Source of the DNA: BS750m-G62 sp964577175
Lineage (GTDB): Bacteria > Planctomycetota > Phycisphaerae > FEN-1346
DNA length: 39,524 nucleotides
Reading direction: 5' to 3'
NCBI GenBank assembly: GCA_964577175.1
Contig: CAZNYC010000023.1
Coordinates: 1 to 39,524, forward strand
Positions 22,763 to 32,027 of the stretch are shown in pieces. A model generated the notes under the pieces. The model was not told the origin of the DNA. It searched no databases and was given only the letters and a program-made list of their open reading frames with translations. Within the stretch, counting starts at the first letter, position 1. The number at the start of each line of letters is the position of its first letter. A program made the translations under genes and the position numbers.

Positions 22763-23926
22763 CTAGGGCGAGGCCGGCGGTTCGTCGTCCGGGAAGTACA
22801 GGGCGATGAGCCGGCGGGCCAGCGCCGCGTTGTCGTGCAGTGCCAGGATGGACGAGCGGGCGATGCGCCGTTTTGCCTCCAGCGCGTCCGGATGCTCCAG
22901 GTAGTAGGCGAGCGTCTCCTCCAGGCGGTCGAGCGTCGTGAAGATGAACCCCGCCTCGCGGAGCGCGTCGGTCATGAACTCCGGCCGCACGTGCGTGATT
23001 GCCGGCACCCCCTGGATCATGCTCTCGATCTGGGCGTTCGCGTAGTAGCCCATCTTCATCTTGCCGATGGACAGGTCCGCCCGCCCGAGTTCCTCCATGA
23101 CCCGCTCGGGCGGCACGCCGCGCAGGCACACGAAGTCGATGGCGTGGCCTGCCTCGCGGAGGCGGTCGACGGCCTCGCGGATGCGGTCCGTGCCCTCCAG
23201 GCCGGGATGGTTCGTCGCATGGACCAGCCGCAGCGGCTCGGCCTCGTCCCGGCGCGTCCGGGGCGGCGGGGCCGCTTCGGTCTCCGGCGCGAAGAACGGG
23301 AAGTGGACGGCCTCCGGCACGAAGTCCCGCAGGTCCGGCGTGGTGGCCAGGAACACGTCGCCGTAGCGGCGCGCCAGGCGCCGGCGCCGACGGACGAGCG
23401 GGTCCGTGCACGCCTCGCGGTCGTAGTCGCACGCCTGGCAGAGGTGCCCCTCGGGATGGAGCCGGGCGTTCAGGTCCGGGTCCCGGGCCTCGCAGCCCCG
23501 GTAATGGAACACGAGCCGCCGGCCCAGGCGTTCCAGGAGCGGCAGTTCCCACCCCGAGACCGACATCGTCATCAGGAAATGCAGGTGCAGCACCTCGTAA
23601 CGCGACACGACGTTCCAGAAGAGCCGCCACTCCCGCACCGCCTGGGTGAGGGGGCAGAACGACGGCACGATTTGGTAGTCGCTCTTGTCCCAGACGGTGC
23701 TGTCGCCGACGGCGAGGTAGTCCGCCCGGACGCCGAATCGCCGGAGGATCCGCGTTGTCCGATACGGAATATGGACCATGGACGAAATGTGCAGGACGGA
23801 CCGGGGGTGCGGCCGGGGCGGCGCCAGCGCCGCCCGGACCCGGCTCGCCGGCCAGAGCAGGGCCAGCGTCGCCCGGTACAGCACCATCCAGACCGGGAGC
23901 AGCAGCCTACGGACCCGTCGGTCCAC
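22763..23926 (-). CDS. Glycosyltransferase-like protein with a Cys cluster
   Basis: This 387-residue protein has a GT-B-like arrangement. The start is GTG at 23926, with AAGGA 9 bases upstream; it overlaps the end of the upstream amidotransferase gene by 20 bases. An alternative ATG at 23887 lacks a ribosome site. Residues 8-28 are hydrophobic and may attach it to the membrane. The middle has LVFHYRGCEARDP and LCQACDYDREACTDPL, a small Cys cluster also found in some polysaccharide-locus transferases. The C-terminal part has RLVHATNHPGLEGTDRI and ADLSIGKMKMGYYANAQIESMIQGVPAI, the donor-binding block. It likely adds one sugar of the repeat unit. Confidence 0.75.
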   Translation of the reverse strand: MDRRVRRLLLPVWMVLYRATLALLWPASRVRAALAPPRPHPRSVLHISSMVHIPYRTTRILRRFGVRADYLAVGDSTVWDKSDYQIVPSFCPLTQAVREWRLFWNVVSRYEVLHLHFLMTMSVSGWELPLLERLGRRLVFHYRGCEARDPDLNARLHPEGHLCQACDYDREACTDPLVRRRRRLARRYGDVFLATTPDLRDFVPEAVHFPFFAPETEAAPPPRTRRDEAEPLRLVHATNHPGLEGTDRIREAVDRLREAGHAIDFVCLRGVPPERVMEELGRADLSIGKMKMGYYANAQIESMIQGVPAITHVRPEFMTDALREAGFIFTTLDRLEETLAYYLEHPDALEAKRRIARSSILALHDNAALARRLIALYFPDDEPPASP

Positions 23927-25769
23927 GGTGCACGTCCTTCATCCAGAGGTCGAACATCCAGAGCGCCCACACCTGGGCCACCCGCCCGTCTTCGCCCGCC
24001 AGGAAAGCATCCAGGAGGTTCCGGACCGTGTCAAACCGAATCCAATCGAAGAGGGGGTTCGCGCGGGCCCGGAGGCCGGCCTCGATCGGCTCGCGCAGGG
24101 GGCCCCGGCACCAGGCGACGATCGGAATGCCGAACCCCTGCTTCGGCCGGTCCAGCAGCCGGTCCGGGAAGAACCGGGCCGCGCTCCGTTTCAGCAGGTG
24201 CTTCGTCCGCACGCCGCGGCGTGTGCGGCGGACCTTCATCTCGGGCGGCAGCGAGAACGCCAGTTCCACGATTTCGTGGTCGAGCAGCGGCACCCGGACC
24301 TCCAGCGAGTTCGCCATGCTCATCCGGTCCACCTTCGTCAGGATGTCGTCCAGCAGGTACGTCTGCACGTCCAGGGCCTGGAACCGCGTGACGGGGTCGA
24401 CGCCGTCGTCGACGGTCCCCGCAGCGAGGCGTTTGCGAGGCGGGGCGGGCACGTCCGGGTGCAGCACGGCGCGGAGGTCGTCCGGGCCGAAGATCTCGCG
24501 CTGGGCGTGGTGTTTCGCCTCGGGGTCCATCGCGAGGAACCGTCCGCCCCGCCGCAGCCGGGCCGTCGGGCCCAGGCGGGCGAGGCACCGCCCCATCGCC
24601 CGGCCGAGGGCCGGCCACGCCCACGCCGCCTCCCGCCGCGACCATGCGTAACTCCAGTATCCGCCGAACCCCTCGTCGCCGCCGTCCCCGGAGAGGACCA
24701 TCTTGACGCGGCTCGCCCCCTCGCGCGACACGTAGTACGTCGGCACGGCGGAGGAGTCCGCGAACGGTTCGCCGAAGTGGACCACCAGCCGGCGGATGAC
24801 CTCCAGCGCCGCCTCCGGCGACACGACTCGCTCCGTGTGCGCCGTGCCGAGGGTCCGGCTGACCTCGTCGGCCCACGGCAGTTCGGAGTGCTCCCGCTCG
24901 TAGAAGCCGATGGCGAAGGTGCGGACCGGCTCGCCCACGTGCGGGCCCATGACGGCGGTGACCAGGCTCGAATCCACGCCGCCGGAGAGGAACGCGCCGA
25001 ACGGCACGTCGCTGCGGACGTAGAGGCGGGCCGTTTCATCGAGCGCGGCATTGAGTTCCTCCAGGCACGCCTCCTCGCTCCGCTCGCGGACGCGGACCGC
25101 CAGCCGCCAGTACGCCCGGTCCGTGATCGCCCCCGTCCGGGGGTCGAGTTCCAGGACGTGGCCCGGCTCGAGTTTCCGAAGGTGCCGGTAGATGGTCCGC
25201 GGCGTGGGGACGTACTGGTACCGCAGGTAGGCCGCCACGGCCTCCGGGTCGATGGCGTCGGGCAGGCCGAGGCCGCGAAGGGCGGCCAGTTCCGACGCGA
25301 AGACGAAACGCCCGTCCGCCCGGCCGTAGTAGAGCGGCTTGATGCCCAGGCGGTCGCGGACGAGGACGAGGCGTCCCTGGCGGCCGTCGTAGAGGGCGAA
25401 GGCGAACATCCCGCGGAAGCGTTCGACGGCGGCCGTCCCCCACCGCTCGTAGGCGCGGAGGACGACTTCGGTGTCCGACGCGGTCCGGAACCTCGTGCCG
25501 CCGCCGGCCAGTTCGTCGCGGAGTTCGCGGTAGTTGTAGACCTCGCCGTTGTAGACGAGGGCGAGGCGGCCGTCGTCGCTGAGCAGCGGCTGCTCGCCGC
25601 CCGCCGGGTCGATGATGGCCAGCCGCGTGTGCCCAAGGCCGACGGCCCCGTCGAGGAAGACGCCCTCGCCGTCCGGGCCGCGATGGGCCTGGGCGCGGTT
25701 CATCCGTTCCAAATCGGCGCGCGCGACCGGCCGGCCGTCCAGATGCACGATTCCCGCGATGCCGCACAT
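23907..25769 (-). CDS. asnB: Asparagine-synthetase-like glutamine amidotransferase, copy 2
   Basis: This 620-residue protein begins MCGIAGIVHL with Cys2 as glutaminase nucleophile, followed by AHRGPDGEGVF, VYNGEVYNYRE and SDTEVVLRAYE. The synthetase domain has the PP-loop SGGVDSS at residues 262-268, LSGDGGDEGFGGY, DILTKVDRMSMANSLEVRVP and PKQGFGIP. All key motifs are intact. It is the most canonical of the three copies and could make asparagine, but its position between a radical SAM gene (8 bases upstream) and a glycosyltransferase (overlapping by 20 bases) argues for amidation of a glycan precursor. GAGAGG precedes the ATG at 25769. Confidence 0.92.
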   Translation of the reverse strand: MCGIAGIVHLDGRPVARADLERMNRAQAHRGPDGEGVFLDGAVGLGHTRLAIIDPAGGEQPLLSDDGRLALVYNGEVYNYRELRDELAGGGTRFRTASDTEVVLRAYERWGTAAVERFRGMFAFALYDGRQGRLVLVRDRLGIKPLYYGRADGRFVFASELAALRGLGLPDAIDPEAVAAYLRYQYVPTPRTIYRHLRKLEPGHVLELDPRTGAITDRAYWRLAVRVRERSEEACLEELNAALDETARLYVRSDVPFGAFLSGGVDSSLVTAVMGPHVGEPVRTFAIGFYEREHSELPWADEVSRTLGTAHTERVVSPEAALEVIRRLVVHFGEPFADSSAVPTYYVSREGASRVKMVLSGDGGDEGFGGYWSYAWSRREAAWAWPALGRAMGRCLARLGPTARLRRGGRFLAMDPEAKHHAQREIFGPDDLRAVLHPDVPAPPRKRLAAGTVDDGVDPVTRFQALDVQTYLLDDILTKVDRMSMANSLEVRVPLLDHEIVELAFSLPPEMKVRRTRRGVRTKHLLKRSAARFFPDRLLDRPKQGFGIPIVAWCRGPLREPIEAGLRARANPLFDWIRFDTVRNLLDAFLAGEDGRVAQVWALWMFDLWMKDVHRGPTGP

Positions 25770-25777
25770 GGGGCCTC

Positions 25778-26857
25778 TCAGGTCTGATACATCGCGGGGG
25801 CGCCGTAGGCGCCGCACCGGCGGCACAGGCACTCCGCGGCGCGGTCCGTGTACACCTGCCGGCGGAACGCCCGCATTGCCCCGCCGTTCCATACGGCTTC
25901 GAGGGGTTCTTCCAGCAGGTTCCCCACGACGTGGGTCCCGCAGGCGTCCCGGCAGCACGGGACGACGGTGCCGTCCACCTGGATCGTGATGGCGAAATAC
26001 AGCCACGGGCAGACGTTGGGCGGCAGGCGGGTCTTCGGGACGAGTTCCCGCCGCCGCTCGAACGCCTGCCGGTCGAACAGCCAGTACGCCTCGTCGGCAG
26101 GCAGAAAGGCGTCGGCCTGCTCGGGTGTCCGGACGGTCGGGCTGATGACGACGGCCCGGTCGACGCCGAGGTTGCGGGCCAGGGCGTGGAACGCCTGCAC
26201 CTCGTGCTCGTTGTGTTTCATGAGGATGAAGCCGAGTTCGACCTGGTGTTCCCCCGGCCGCCGGCCGTGCGCCTCGACCAGCGCGAGGTACCGCTTCAGG
26301 ACGTCGAGTTCGCTTTGGAGGTCGCCGCCCCGGCGATAGACGGTGTGGGTGTCCTGGGTCACGCCGCCGATCTGAAAACTCGTGTGGTTGATGCCGCAGT
26401 CGTAGAGGCCCTCCGGGTCGACCGCCTCGCCGTTGGTGCAGGTTGTGACGTAGAGGTCCATCCCGCGGGCGTAGCGGACCATACGGTAGGCGTCCGGGTT
26501 GAGGAACGGTTCCCCCATGAAGTAGAACATGAGGTGGTTCGCCCCGGGGCCCACCTTGTCGAGCAGGGTGACGAAGGTGTCGTACGGCATCATGGCGGGC
26601 TCGCGGCCGAGGACGCCGGACCCCGTTTCGCAGACGGGGCACCGCAGGTTGCAGACGTTGGTCGGTTCGAGGGTGATGGAGACGGGCCGGCCCCAGGCGC
26701 GGCCGGTGTGCAGGGCCTCGGAAAGGGAACTGAGGAGGTAGTTAATCCATCCGGGCGGCCGCCGGCGGAGGATGCCTCCGGCGTCCCAGACCCTGCCCAG
26801 GCCGCGCCGGGCGGGCGCAGGCAGGTGGCGGGCGATTTGGGACGCGACCGCGGGCAC
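25778..26857 (-). CDS. Radical SAM/SPASM-type enzyme
   Basis: This 359-residue protein has the radical SAM motif CNLRCPVC (Cys69, Cys73, Cys76) after ITLEPTNV, the GEPFLNPD block and a Cys-rich C-terminal part with CRDACGTHVVGNLLEEPLEAVW and CLCRRCGAYG, matching a SPASM-type auxiliary cluster. The NLLEEPLEAVWN text is typical of SPASM proteins. Substrates in this family range from peptides to sugars; here the neighbours suggest a glycan-related reaction, which is inference. Translation starts at GTG (26857), with GAGGAG about 8 bases upstream; no ATG is nearby. It leads a short run: radical SAM, amidotransferase, glycosyltransferase. Confidence 0.85.
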   Translation of the reverse strand: MPAVASQIARHLPAPARRGLGRVWDAGGILRRRPPGWINYLLSSLSEALHTGRAWGRPVSITLEPTNVCNLRCPVCETGSGVLGREPAMMPYDTFVTLLDKVGPGANHLMFYFMGEPFLNPDAYRMVRYARGMDLYVTTCTNGEAVDPEGLYDCGINHTSFQIGGVTQDTHTVYRRGGDLQSELDVLKRYLALVEAHGRRPGEHQVELGFILMKHNEHEVQAFHALARNLGVDRAVVISPTVRTPEQADAFLPADEAYWLFDRQAFERRRELVPKTRLPPNVCPWLYFAITIQVDGTVVPCCRDACGTHVVGNLLEEPLEAVWNGGAMRAFRRQVYTDRAAECLCRRCGAYGAPAMYQT

Positions 26858-26928
26858 GATGCGGCTCCTCTGTTTGCCGGCCGGGCGGAGGGAAGGTCGT
26901 CCGGCTGCGGCGGGCGTGGCGGCCGACT

Positions 26929-26956
26929 ATTCTAATACATTCGGGGGGTGCATCAA
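26929..26956 (-). promoter_or_regulatory. Internal promoter candidate before the radical SAM gene
   Basis: On the minus strand, TTGATG (26956-26951), a 16-base spacer and TAGAAT (26934-26929). The -35 box overlaps the stop codon of the membrane-protein gene. The AT-rich patch stands out in a GC-rich region. It could start an internal transcript for the last five genes. Confidence 0.4.
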
Positions 26957-28479
26957 GCCTCGGCCGCCTGCTCGGCGGCCGGGGCCGGCGCGTCGGGCCG
27001 GAGGACCTCGTACAGGGCGTACTCGCCCTCCTCGGCCAGGAGGCGGAGGTCCCGCTCCTCCGCCAGGCCGATGTCTTCCAGCGCGTCCAGGTACCCGCGC
27101 CAGAACAGGACGTACCGCAGGTTCCGGCGGTGGAGCGTCTCGCGGACCGATTCCCGCATCACCGGGAAGTACGGGGCCAAGTACCGGCGGAAGCCGTACC
27201 CGTGCCCGCCCCAGAACACCGGCTTGCGGGTCCGGTAGGCCACGAGGTCCGGCAGTTGAAAGGGGATGCAGTAGACGCCGCCGTCGGGCAGGTCCGCCAG
27301 GCGGTCGAGGAGGCGGCGGAGATCGTCGTTCAGCGCGGTCGCGTCGCCCCGGCCGAGGTTTCGCATGTACGTCACGTACCCGTGGACCGAGGCCGCCAGC
27401 CCCACCGCCCACAGGCCGAACCCGATGAGCCGGACGGCGAGGGGGGCGTCCCAGAGATACAGGCCTGCCAGCGCAAAAAGCGGGACGAAACTCTGATACA
27501 GGTACAGCACGCCCGCCCCGAGGGCCTGGAACCCCGGCACCATCGCCGTCAACAGCGTCCACCCGACGCTCATGCCGAGCCAGAGCCAGAGGAACGTCTC
27601 CAGGGGCGACGGCCCGCCCTCCGCCCTCACCGCCGCGTACACCAGCCCCGGCACCATCACAAGATACATGTTGTACCTGGCCAGCGCGGGGAGTTTCCCG
27701 ACGAACCCCTTCAGCCCGGGCTGATGGTAGGCGGTGGTGACGACCCCCTCCTTCCGGTACCGGGGCGATTCGTAGTACTGGTGGCTGCCCAGATATCGCA
27801 TGTGCCGGTGCCAGAAGGCGACGATGTCCCAATGGGCGCGGAGCACCTTGATGTAGAACCCGCCGGTCAGGACCGTCGCGGCGGCCATCGACGCCGGCAG
27901 CAGGACCGGGATGCGCCAGTCCCACGCCCACAGGCCGAACCCCGCCAGGAAGACGACCCCCATCTGGACCGTCATCTTGTGGAGCAGCAGCAGGGCGGTG
28001 CTCACCGCCAGCACGCCGCACCACACGGCCACGGAGCCGGTCGCGTGGTACCACCACAGGCCGCCGACGGCGAGGGTCAGCAGCAGATTGGCGAGTCCGC
28101 GCGGTTGGAGTTGGACGTTGCAGGACAGGGGGAAGTACGCCAGGGCGTACGAGACGCCGGCCGCGGCCGCCACCACCGGGTGGCCGCCCACGGCGAGGAC
28201 CGCGCCGGCGGCCACCAAACCGTGGACCACGTCCACGAGTTGGGACACCTTCCCCCCGTGCCGCTCGAGCACCCGCATCGGCACCAGCGCCAGCAGACCC
28301 CCGTACAGCGGCGGGTACCACTGCTCGGCGTCCTCGAGGAGGTAGTACGGCAGCCGGGCCGGAAGCCGCCGCCGGCGTTTGACGTCCTCGGCCACCAGCA
28401 GCCAGTACCAGTTGTCGATGCCGAGGGTCGGGCACCGCCGCAGCGGCAGCAGACGGACGATGGTGCTGAAGGCGGCCAC
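26953..28479 (-). CDS. Multi-span membrane protein, probable lipid-linked glycosyltransferase (GT39/GT83-like)
   Basis: At least 508 residues with about ten hydrophobic segments and a soluble C-terminal part. Near the N-terminus is GIDNWYWLLVAEDVKRRRRLP, then EQWYPPLYGGLLALVP: an acidic residue in the first external loop, as in GT-C enzymes (dolichyl- or undecaprenyl-phosphate-sugar transferases). The closing WGGHGYGFRRYLAPYF and DLRLLAEEGEYALYEV parts fit that architecture. The coordinates use the first conventional start, GTG at 28479, which has no ribosome site and cuts into the first membrane helix. The frame extends upstream to an ATC at 28539, two bases after the flippase stop and preceded by GGAAAGGGGG; that may be the real start and gives 528 residues. 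The enzyme would act on the outer side of the membrane. Confidence 0.72.
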   Translation of the reverse strand: MAAFSTIVRLLPLRRCPTLGIDNWYWLLVAEDVKRRRRLPARLPYYLLEDAEQWYPPLYGGLLALVPMRVLERHGGKVSQLVDVVHGLVAAGAVLAVGGHPVVAAAAGVSYALAYFPLSCNVQLQPRGLANLLLTLAVGGLWWYHATGSVAVWCGVLAVSTALLLLHKMTVQMGVVFLAGFGLWAWDWRIPVLLPASMAAATVLTGGFYIKVLRAHWDIVAFWHRHMRYLGSHQYYESPRYRKEGVVTTAYHQPGLKGFVGKLPALARYNMYLVMVPGLVYAAVRAEGGPSPLETFLWLWLGMSVGWTLLTAMVPGFQALGAGVLYLYQSFVPLFALAGLYLWDAPLAVRLIGFGLWAVGLAASVHGYVTYMRNLGRGDATALNDDLRRLLDRLADLPDGGVYCIPFQLPDLVAYRTRKPVFWGGHGYGFRRYLAPYFPVMRESVRETLHRRNLRYVLFWRGYLDALEDIGLAEERDLRLLAEEGEYALYEVLRPDAPAPAAEQAAEA

Positions 28480-28541
28480 GGCGAGGAGGACGGAGGCCGC
28501 CGTCGCGGCGTCGACCGTGGCGAGATGGGCGGCGTCGATCG

Positions 28542-30092
28542 CTACGCCCCCTTTCCGTCGGCCAGGAACCGGTACAGGCGGGTGATCGCCCGGCGCAGGC
28601 GGTCCGGCATGTGGACGTGCGCGAGGAAGTCGATGTCCTCCACCCGGTACAGCCCCGTCGCCTTGGCCAGGCCGTACCCGACGAGCAGGGCCGCGGCCAC
28701 GCCGGTCACGGGGCCCCACCATGCGGGGATGAGGCGGCAGGCGACGAGCGACGCCAGCCCCGGCACAATCAGCCCGATCTGCCAGGCCAGGACGGTCTTC
28801 TGTTTCCACTGGCAGATCAGCAGGTACAGCAGCGCCGCCACCGCGATGCCGGCCGCCGTCGCGAACGTGGCGCCGAGCGGTCCGAGGCGCGGCACGAGGA
28901 GGAGATCGCCGACCAGGTTCACCCCCGCCCGGGCCAGGCTCGCGATCACTCCCAGCCGGACGAGTTTATACGCCGTCACCAGCCCCGAGTACAGATACGT
29001 CAGCGCCTGCAAACACAGGCCGAACGCCAGGAACTGGAAGAAGATGCCCGACGAGGCGAACGCCTCCCCGTACACCGCCCGGAACGCCGGCGGCGCCACG
29101 GCCATCCCCACGCCGACCATCACCGACCAGGCCAGCATCGCCTGCGGCACGAGGCGCCGGCTGTAATGGAGCGTCAGGTCATCGCGCCGGGCGGCCACGA
29201 ACGAGATCAGCATCGGGCCCAGCAGCACGAGGGCGGCCCCCGCCGTGTTCGTCAGCAGGGTGTACGCGTTGTAGGCCAACTGGTACCCGCCGACGTCGGC
29301 CATGTCGAAGTACTGCTTGATGACCAGCACGTCCACGTAGTTGACGACATAGGCGGCCGTGTTGCCGAGCAGGATCGGGTACGAGAAACGGAACACCTCG
29401 CGCAGTGTGGATCGGTCGGTCCGGACGGGGCGGAACGTCCCCCGGGGCACGAATGCCGCCGCCAGCACCGTGGCCACCACCGTCGACGCCACCAGTCCCA
29501 CGGCGATGACCGCGGTGTACCCCCGCTCGAAGAGCCCGACGAAGACGAGCGTCAGGCCGACGATGGCGAGGCCGGTCTCGGCGACCTGGGCGGCCGCGAA
29601 CGTCTTCAGACGGTGCCCCGCCTGGAGGAGGAACGCGACGTACCCTCGGGCCGTCCCCGCGACGGCGGCCCAGACGACGAGCCAGACGGCCCAGGCGGGC
29701 ATCCGGAGGTACCCGGTAATCCGCTCGCGGAACACGAACACCGCCGTCAGAGCGACGGCGAGGGCGGGCAGCAGCATCACGTTGCGGGCCCAGAAGGTGC
29801 GGTGGCAACCGCCCCGCTGGTCGAACTCCTCGCGGCCGAAGCGGAGCACCGCCCCGCCGGTCCACGTCGTCGCCGCCAGCAGCACCAGCCCCACCGTCAT
29901 CTGGAACAGGCTTATTTGGCCGTACCCGTCCCGGCCGAGGATGCGGGCGGTCAACGCCGAGGAGACGATGCCGAGCGGCACGAGGATGAGGCGGCCGCCG
30001 GTCAGCCCGAGGAAATCCCAGAACGAGTCCCGGACGCCCGCCTGTTCGGCGACTTGCTCGGTGTCCGGCGGCGGGTTCCGGGAGGCCATCAT
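28542..30092 (-). CDS. Wzx-like oligosaccharide flippase (MOP superfamily)
   Basis: This 516-residue protein has 12 to 14 predicted membrane helices, with the MOP-flippase opening DFLGLTGGRLILVPLGIVSS and ARILGRDGYGQISLFQMTVG, the middle RFSYPILLGNTAAYVVNYVD and the C-terminal GVIASLARAGVNLVGDLLLV and PRLGPLGATFATAAG. It should move lipid-linked repeat units across the inner membrane. The tandem ATGATG at 30092 overlaps the TGA of the methyltransferase gene by 4 bases; GGAAGGAGGG lies 8 bases upstream. With the multi-span protein next to it, it represents the export part of the locus. No Wzy or Wzz is obvious in the window. Confidence 0.92.
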   Translation of the reverse strand: MMASRNPPPDTEQVAEQAGVRDSFWDFLGLTGGRLILVPLGIVSSALTARILGRDGYGQISLFQMTVGLVLLAATTWTGGAVLRFGREEFDQRGGCHRTFWARNVMLLPALAVALTAVFVFRERITGYLRMPAWAVWLVVWAAVAGTARGYVAFLLQAGHRLKTFAAAQVAETGLAIVGLTLVFVGLFERGYTAVIAVGLVASTVVATVLAAAFVPRGTFRPVRTDRSTLREVFRFSYPILLGNTAAYVVNYVDVLVIKQYFDMADVGGYQLAYNAYTLLTNTAGAALVLLGPMLISFVAARRDDLTLHYSRRLVPQAMLAWSVMVGVGMAVAPPAFRAVYGEAFASSGIFFQFLAFGLCLQALTYLYSGLVTAYKLVRLGVIASLARAGVNLVGDLLLVPRLGPLGATFATAAGIAVAALLYLLICQWKQKTVLAWQIGLIVPGLASLVACRLIPAWWGPVTGVAAALLVGYGLAKATGLYRVEDIDFLAHVHMPDRLRRAITRLYRFLADGKGA

Positions 30093-30862
30093 GGCGACGA
30101 CCCTCCTTCCGCGCTCCGCCCGGCGAGGCGGACGGCGAAGTACATGCCCCCCGCCCAGAACGGCATCGCGGACCCCAGGACGTCGGCCAGCGCGAAGCCG
30201 GCCGCCGACGACCGCACCATCCCGTGCAACCGCGTGTGCGGAAAGAAGAACCCTTCCCGCAACACGTCCGCCACGCGGAACCCGTGCCGCACGAGTTGGT
30301 TGCGGAATTCGGCGTACCGGTAGAAGTGGACGTGGTCCGTCGTCCGGCCGAGCGACGGTTGGAGGAAACCGTTGCGAATGCGGGCGGGAAGACACCCTTC
30401 GTTCGGCACGCCGACGATGAGCAACCCGTCCGGTTTCAGAAGCCCCTTGAGGCCCGCCAGGGCCGCATCGTCCTGGGGAATATGTTCCAGCACCTGGCTG
30501 CACAGGATGACGTCGAACCTCGTGCCGCCGAAGTCCGGATGGAGCAGATCCTGCCCGGAGACCCGGACGGACGGAAACCGCTCCTTCACCCGCGCCAGGC
30601 GGAGGGGATTGTAGTCGCACGCGTAGACCGTGACGTCGTCGAACCGGGTGAGGAGGCTCAGGTTCACGCCGTCGCCGCACCCGGCGTCGAGGAAGCAGGG
30701 TTGTTCCCGGCCGCCGGTCGCCAGTTGCCGCTCGATGTGCCTGGTGAAAAAGGCCCACCGCCGCTGGATGGTCTGGCGTTGCGCCTTGTGCGCCAGCGCC
30801 TGGAACTGCGGGCTGGTGTACCAGGGGTTGCCTTTTCGTGCTTCGCGTTCAGCGCGGCCCAT
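30089..30862 (-). CDS. Class I SAM-dependent methyltransferase, copy 2
   Basis: This 257-residue protein carries the SAM-binding block FLDAGCGDGVNLSLL, then VYACDYNPLRLARVKERFP, DVILCSQVLEHIPQDDAALAGLKGLLKPDGLLIVGVPNEG, typical of a Methyltransf_11/23 fold. A C-terminal extension with YRYAEFRNQLVRHGF and a hydrophobic tail (FALADVLGSAMPFWAGGMYFAV) is also seen in enzymes that act on lipid-linked or glycan substrates. The start at 30862 overlaps the upstream glycosyltransferase by 14 bases, and its stop overlaps the flippase start by 4 bases. It probably O-methylates a sugar. Confidence 0.85.
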   Translation of the reverse strand: MGRAEREARKGNPWYTSPQFQALAHKAQRQTIQRRWAFFTRHIERQLATGGREQPCFLDAGCGDGVNLSLLTRFDDVTVYACDYNPLRLARVKERFPSVRVSGQDLLHPDFGGTRFDVILCSQVLEHIPQDDAALAGLKGLLKPDGLLIVGVPNEGCLPARIRNGFLQPSLGRTTDHVHFYRYAEFRNQLVRHGFRVADVLREGFFFPHTRLHGMVRSSAAGFALADVLGSAMPFWAGGMYFAVRLAGRSAEGGSSP

Positions 30863-32027
30863 GGCGGCTCTTTTTCTGGAGCAGTTCGCGGTAGATGGAA
30901 GCCTTTTGCCTGGCCACGTTCGCGGGGGAGTGCCGCCGCCGGGCGAGGCGGCGCGCGCTGTCTCCCATGCGCAGGGCCTCGTCCGGATGGGCGAGGAGCC
31001 GCTGCACCCGCTCCGCGACGCCGGCCACGTCGTGTTCGGGAACCAGGAACCCGGTTTCCCCGTTTCGCACGAGTTCGCGGTGCCAGTCGACATCGTAGGC
31101 GACCACGGGGGTGCCGGCGGCGCACGCCTCGATGAGGCTGAACCCGGCGCGCAGGCAGAGGTTCACGTCGCCCTGCCGCCGCCAGGCCAGGACCTCCTCC
31201 TGCGGGACGAAACCCAGGAACCGGATGCGGTCCGCGCCGCCCGCCGCCCGCACCCCCCGCGCCATGGCCTCCTGCTGCGCCCCCGACCCGCAGACGATCA
31301 CGTGTACGTCGGGGTCCGATTGGACCAACCGTCCGGCGACGGCGGCGATGTCGTCGGCGTAGTTGTCCTTTTCCAGCCGTCCCGCGTGGACGACGAGCCT
31401 GGCTGACGGCGGGAGGTTGTATCGCCGGCGGACGTCGAAGGCGTCCTCGCCCGTAAACGTGCGCTCGCTCACCGAATGCGGGAAAAGGCGAATCTTCTCC
31501 CGGGGACATCCCCGGCGGCGCACGCGGTCGGCCAGCGACCGCCGGATCGGGAGCACCAGGTCCGCGTGCCGATACACCAGCGTCTCCGCGAAGCGGGCCG
31601 GCCGGCGGCTGAAGAGCAGACGCGGGGCCGCCCCGGTGTCCAGGGCGGCGCCTCGCTCGTAGTCCGTGTGGACGGACACGCAAAACGGGACGCCCTGGGT
31701 CCTGGCGGCCACCAGCATGGCCAGTCCCCATTGGAACGGGTCGTTCGAATGCGCCACGTTGATGCCGTACCGCCGCACCAGGCGCGTGACGTCGCGGACC
31801 AGCGCCGGCCACTTGGTGGGCCGGGATCCGCCGGCCATCTCGTGAACGATCAGGTCCGGCCGCAGGATACGGCGTCCGCTGAACGTGCCGAACGGACACA
31901 GCCGCACGCTGAGTTCCGTGAGCCCGGGCACGATGTCCTGGGCGTACAGGTCGAGGTTGCCGAACTTCTCCATCAGGGCGCGACACGAACCCGAGGTGCC
32001 CATGCGAAGGAGACGCAGCCGTTTCAT
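30849..32027 (-). CDS. Glycosyltransferase family 4-type protein
   Basis: This 392-residue GT-B enzyme has both GT4 hallmarks: the C-terminal domain opening RLVVHAGRLEKDNYADDIAAV and the donor block LAWRRQGDVNLCLRAGFSLIEACAAGTPVVAYDV, where the Glu in SLIEA corresponds to the conserved EX7E position, followed by NGETGFLVPEHD. The N-terminal part includes HSNDPFQWGLAML. It likely transfers a sugar from a nucleotide donor to the growing lipid-linked unit. The ATG at 32027 overlaps the radical SAM stop as ATGA. It overlaps the following methyltransferase by 14 bases. Confidence 0.9.
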   Translation of the reverse strand: MKRLRLLRMGTSGSCRALMEKFGNLDLYAQDIVPGLTELSVRLCPFGTFSGRRILRPDLIVHEMAGGSRPTKWPALVRDVTRLVRRYGINVAHSNDPFQWGLAMLVAARTQGVPFCVSVHTDYERGAALDTGAAPRLLFSRRPARFAETLVYRHADLVLPIRRSLADRVRRRGCPREKIRLFPHSVSERTFTGEDAFDVRRRYNLPPSARLVVHAGRLEKDNYADDIAAVAGRLVQSDPDVHVIVCGSGAQQEAMARGVRAAGGADRIRFLGFVPQEEVLAWRRQGDVNLCLRAGFSLIEACAAGTPVVAYDVDWHRELVRNGETGFLVPEHDVAGVAERVQRLLAHPDEALRMGDSARRLARRRHSPANVARQKASIYRELLQKKSRHGPR

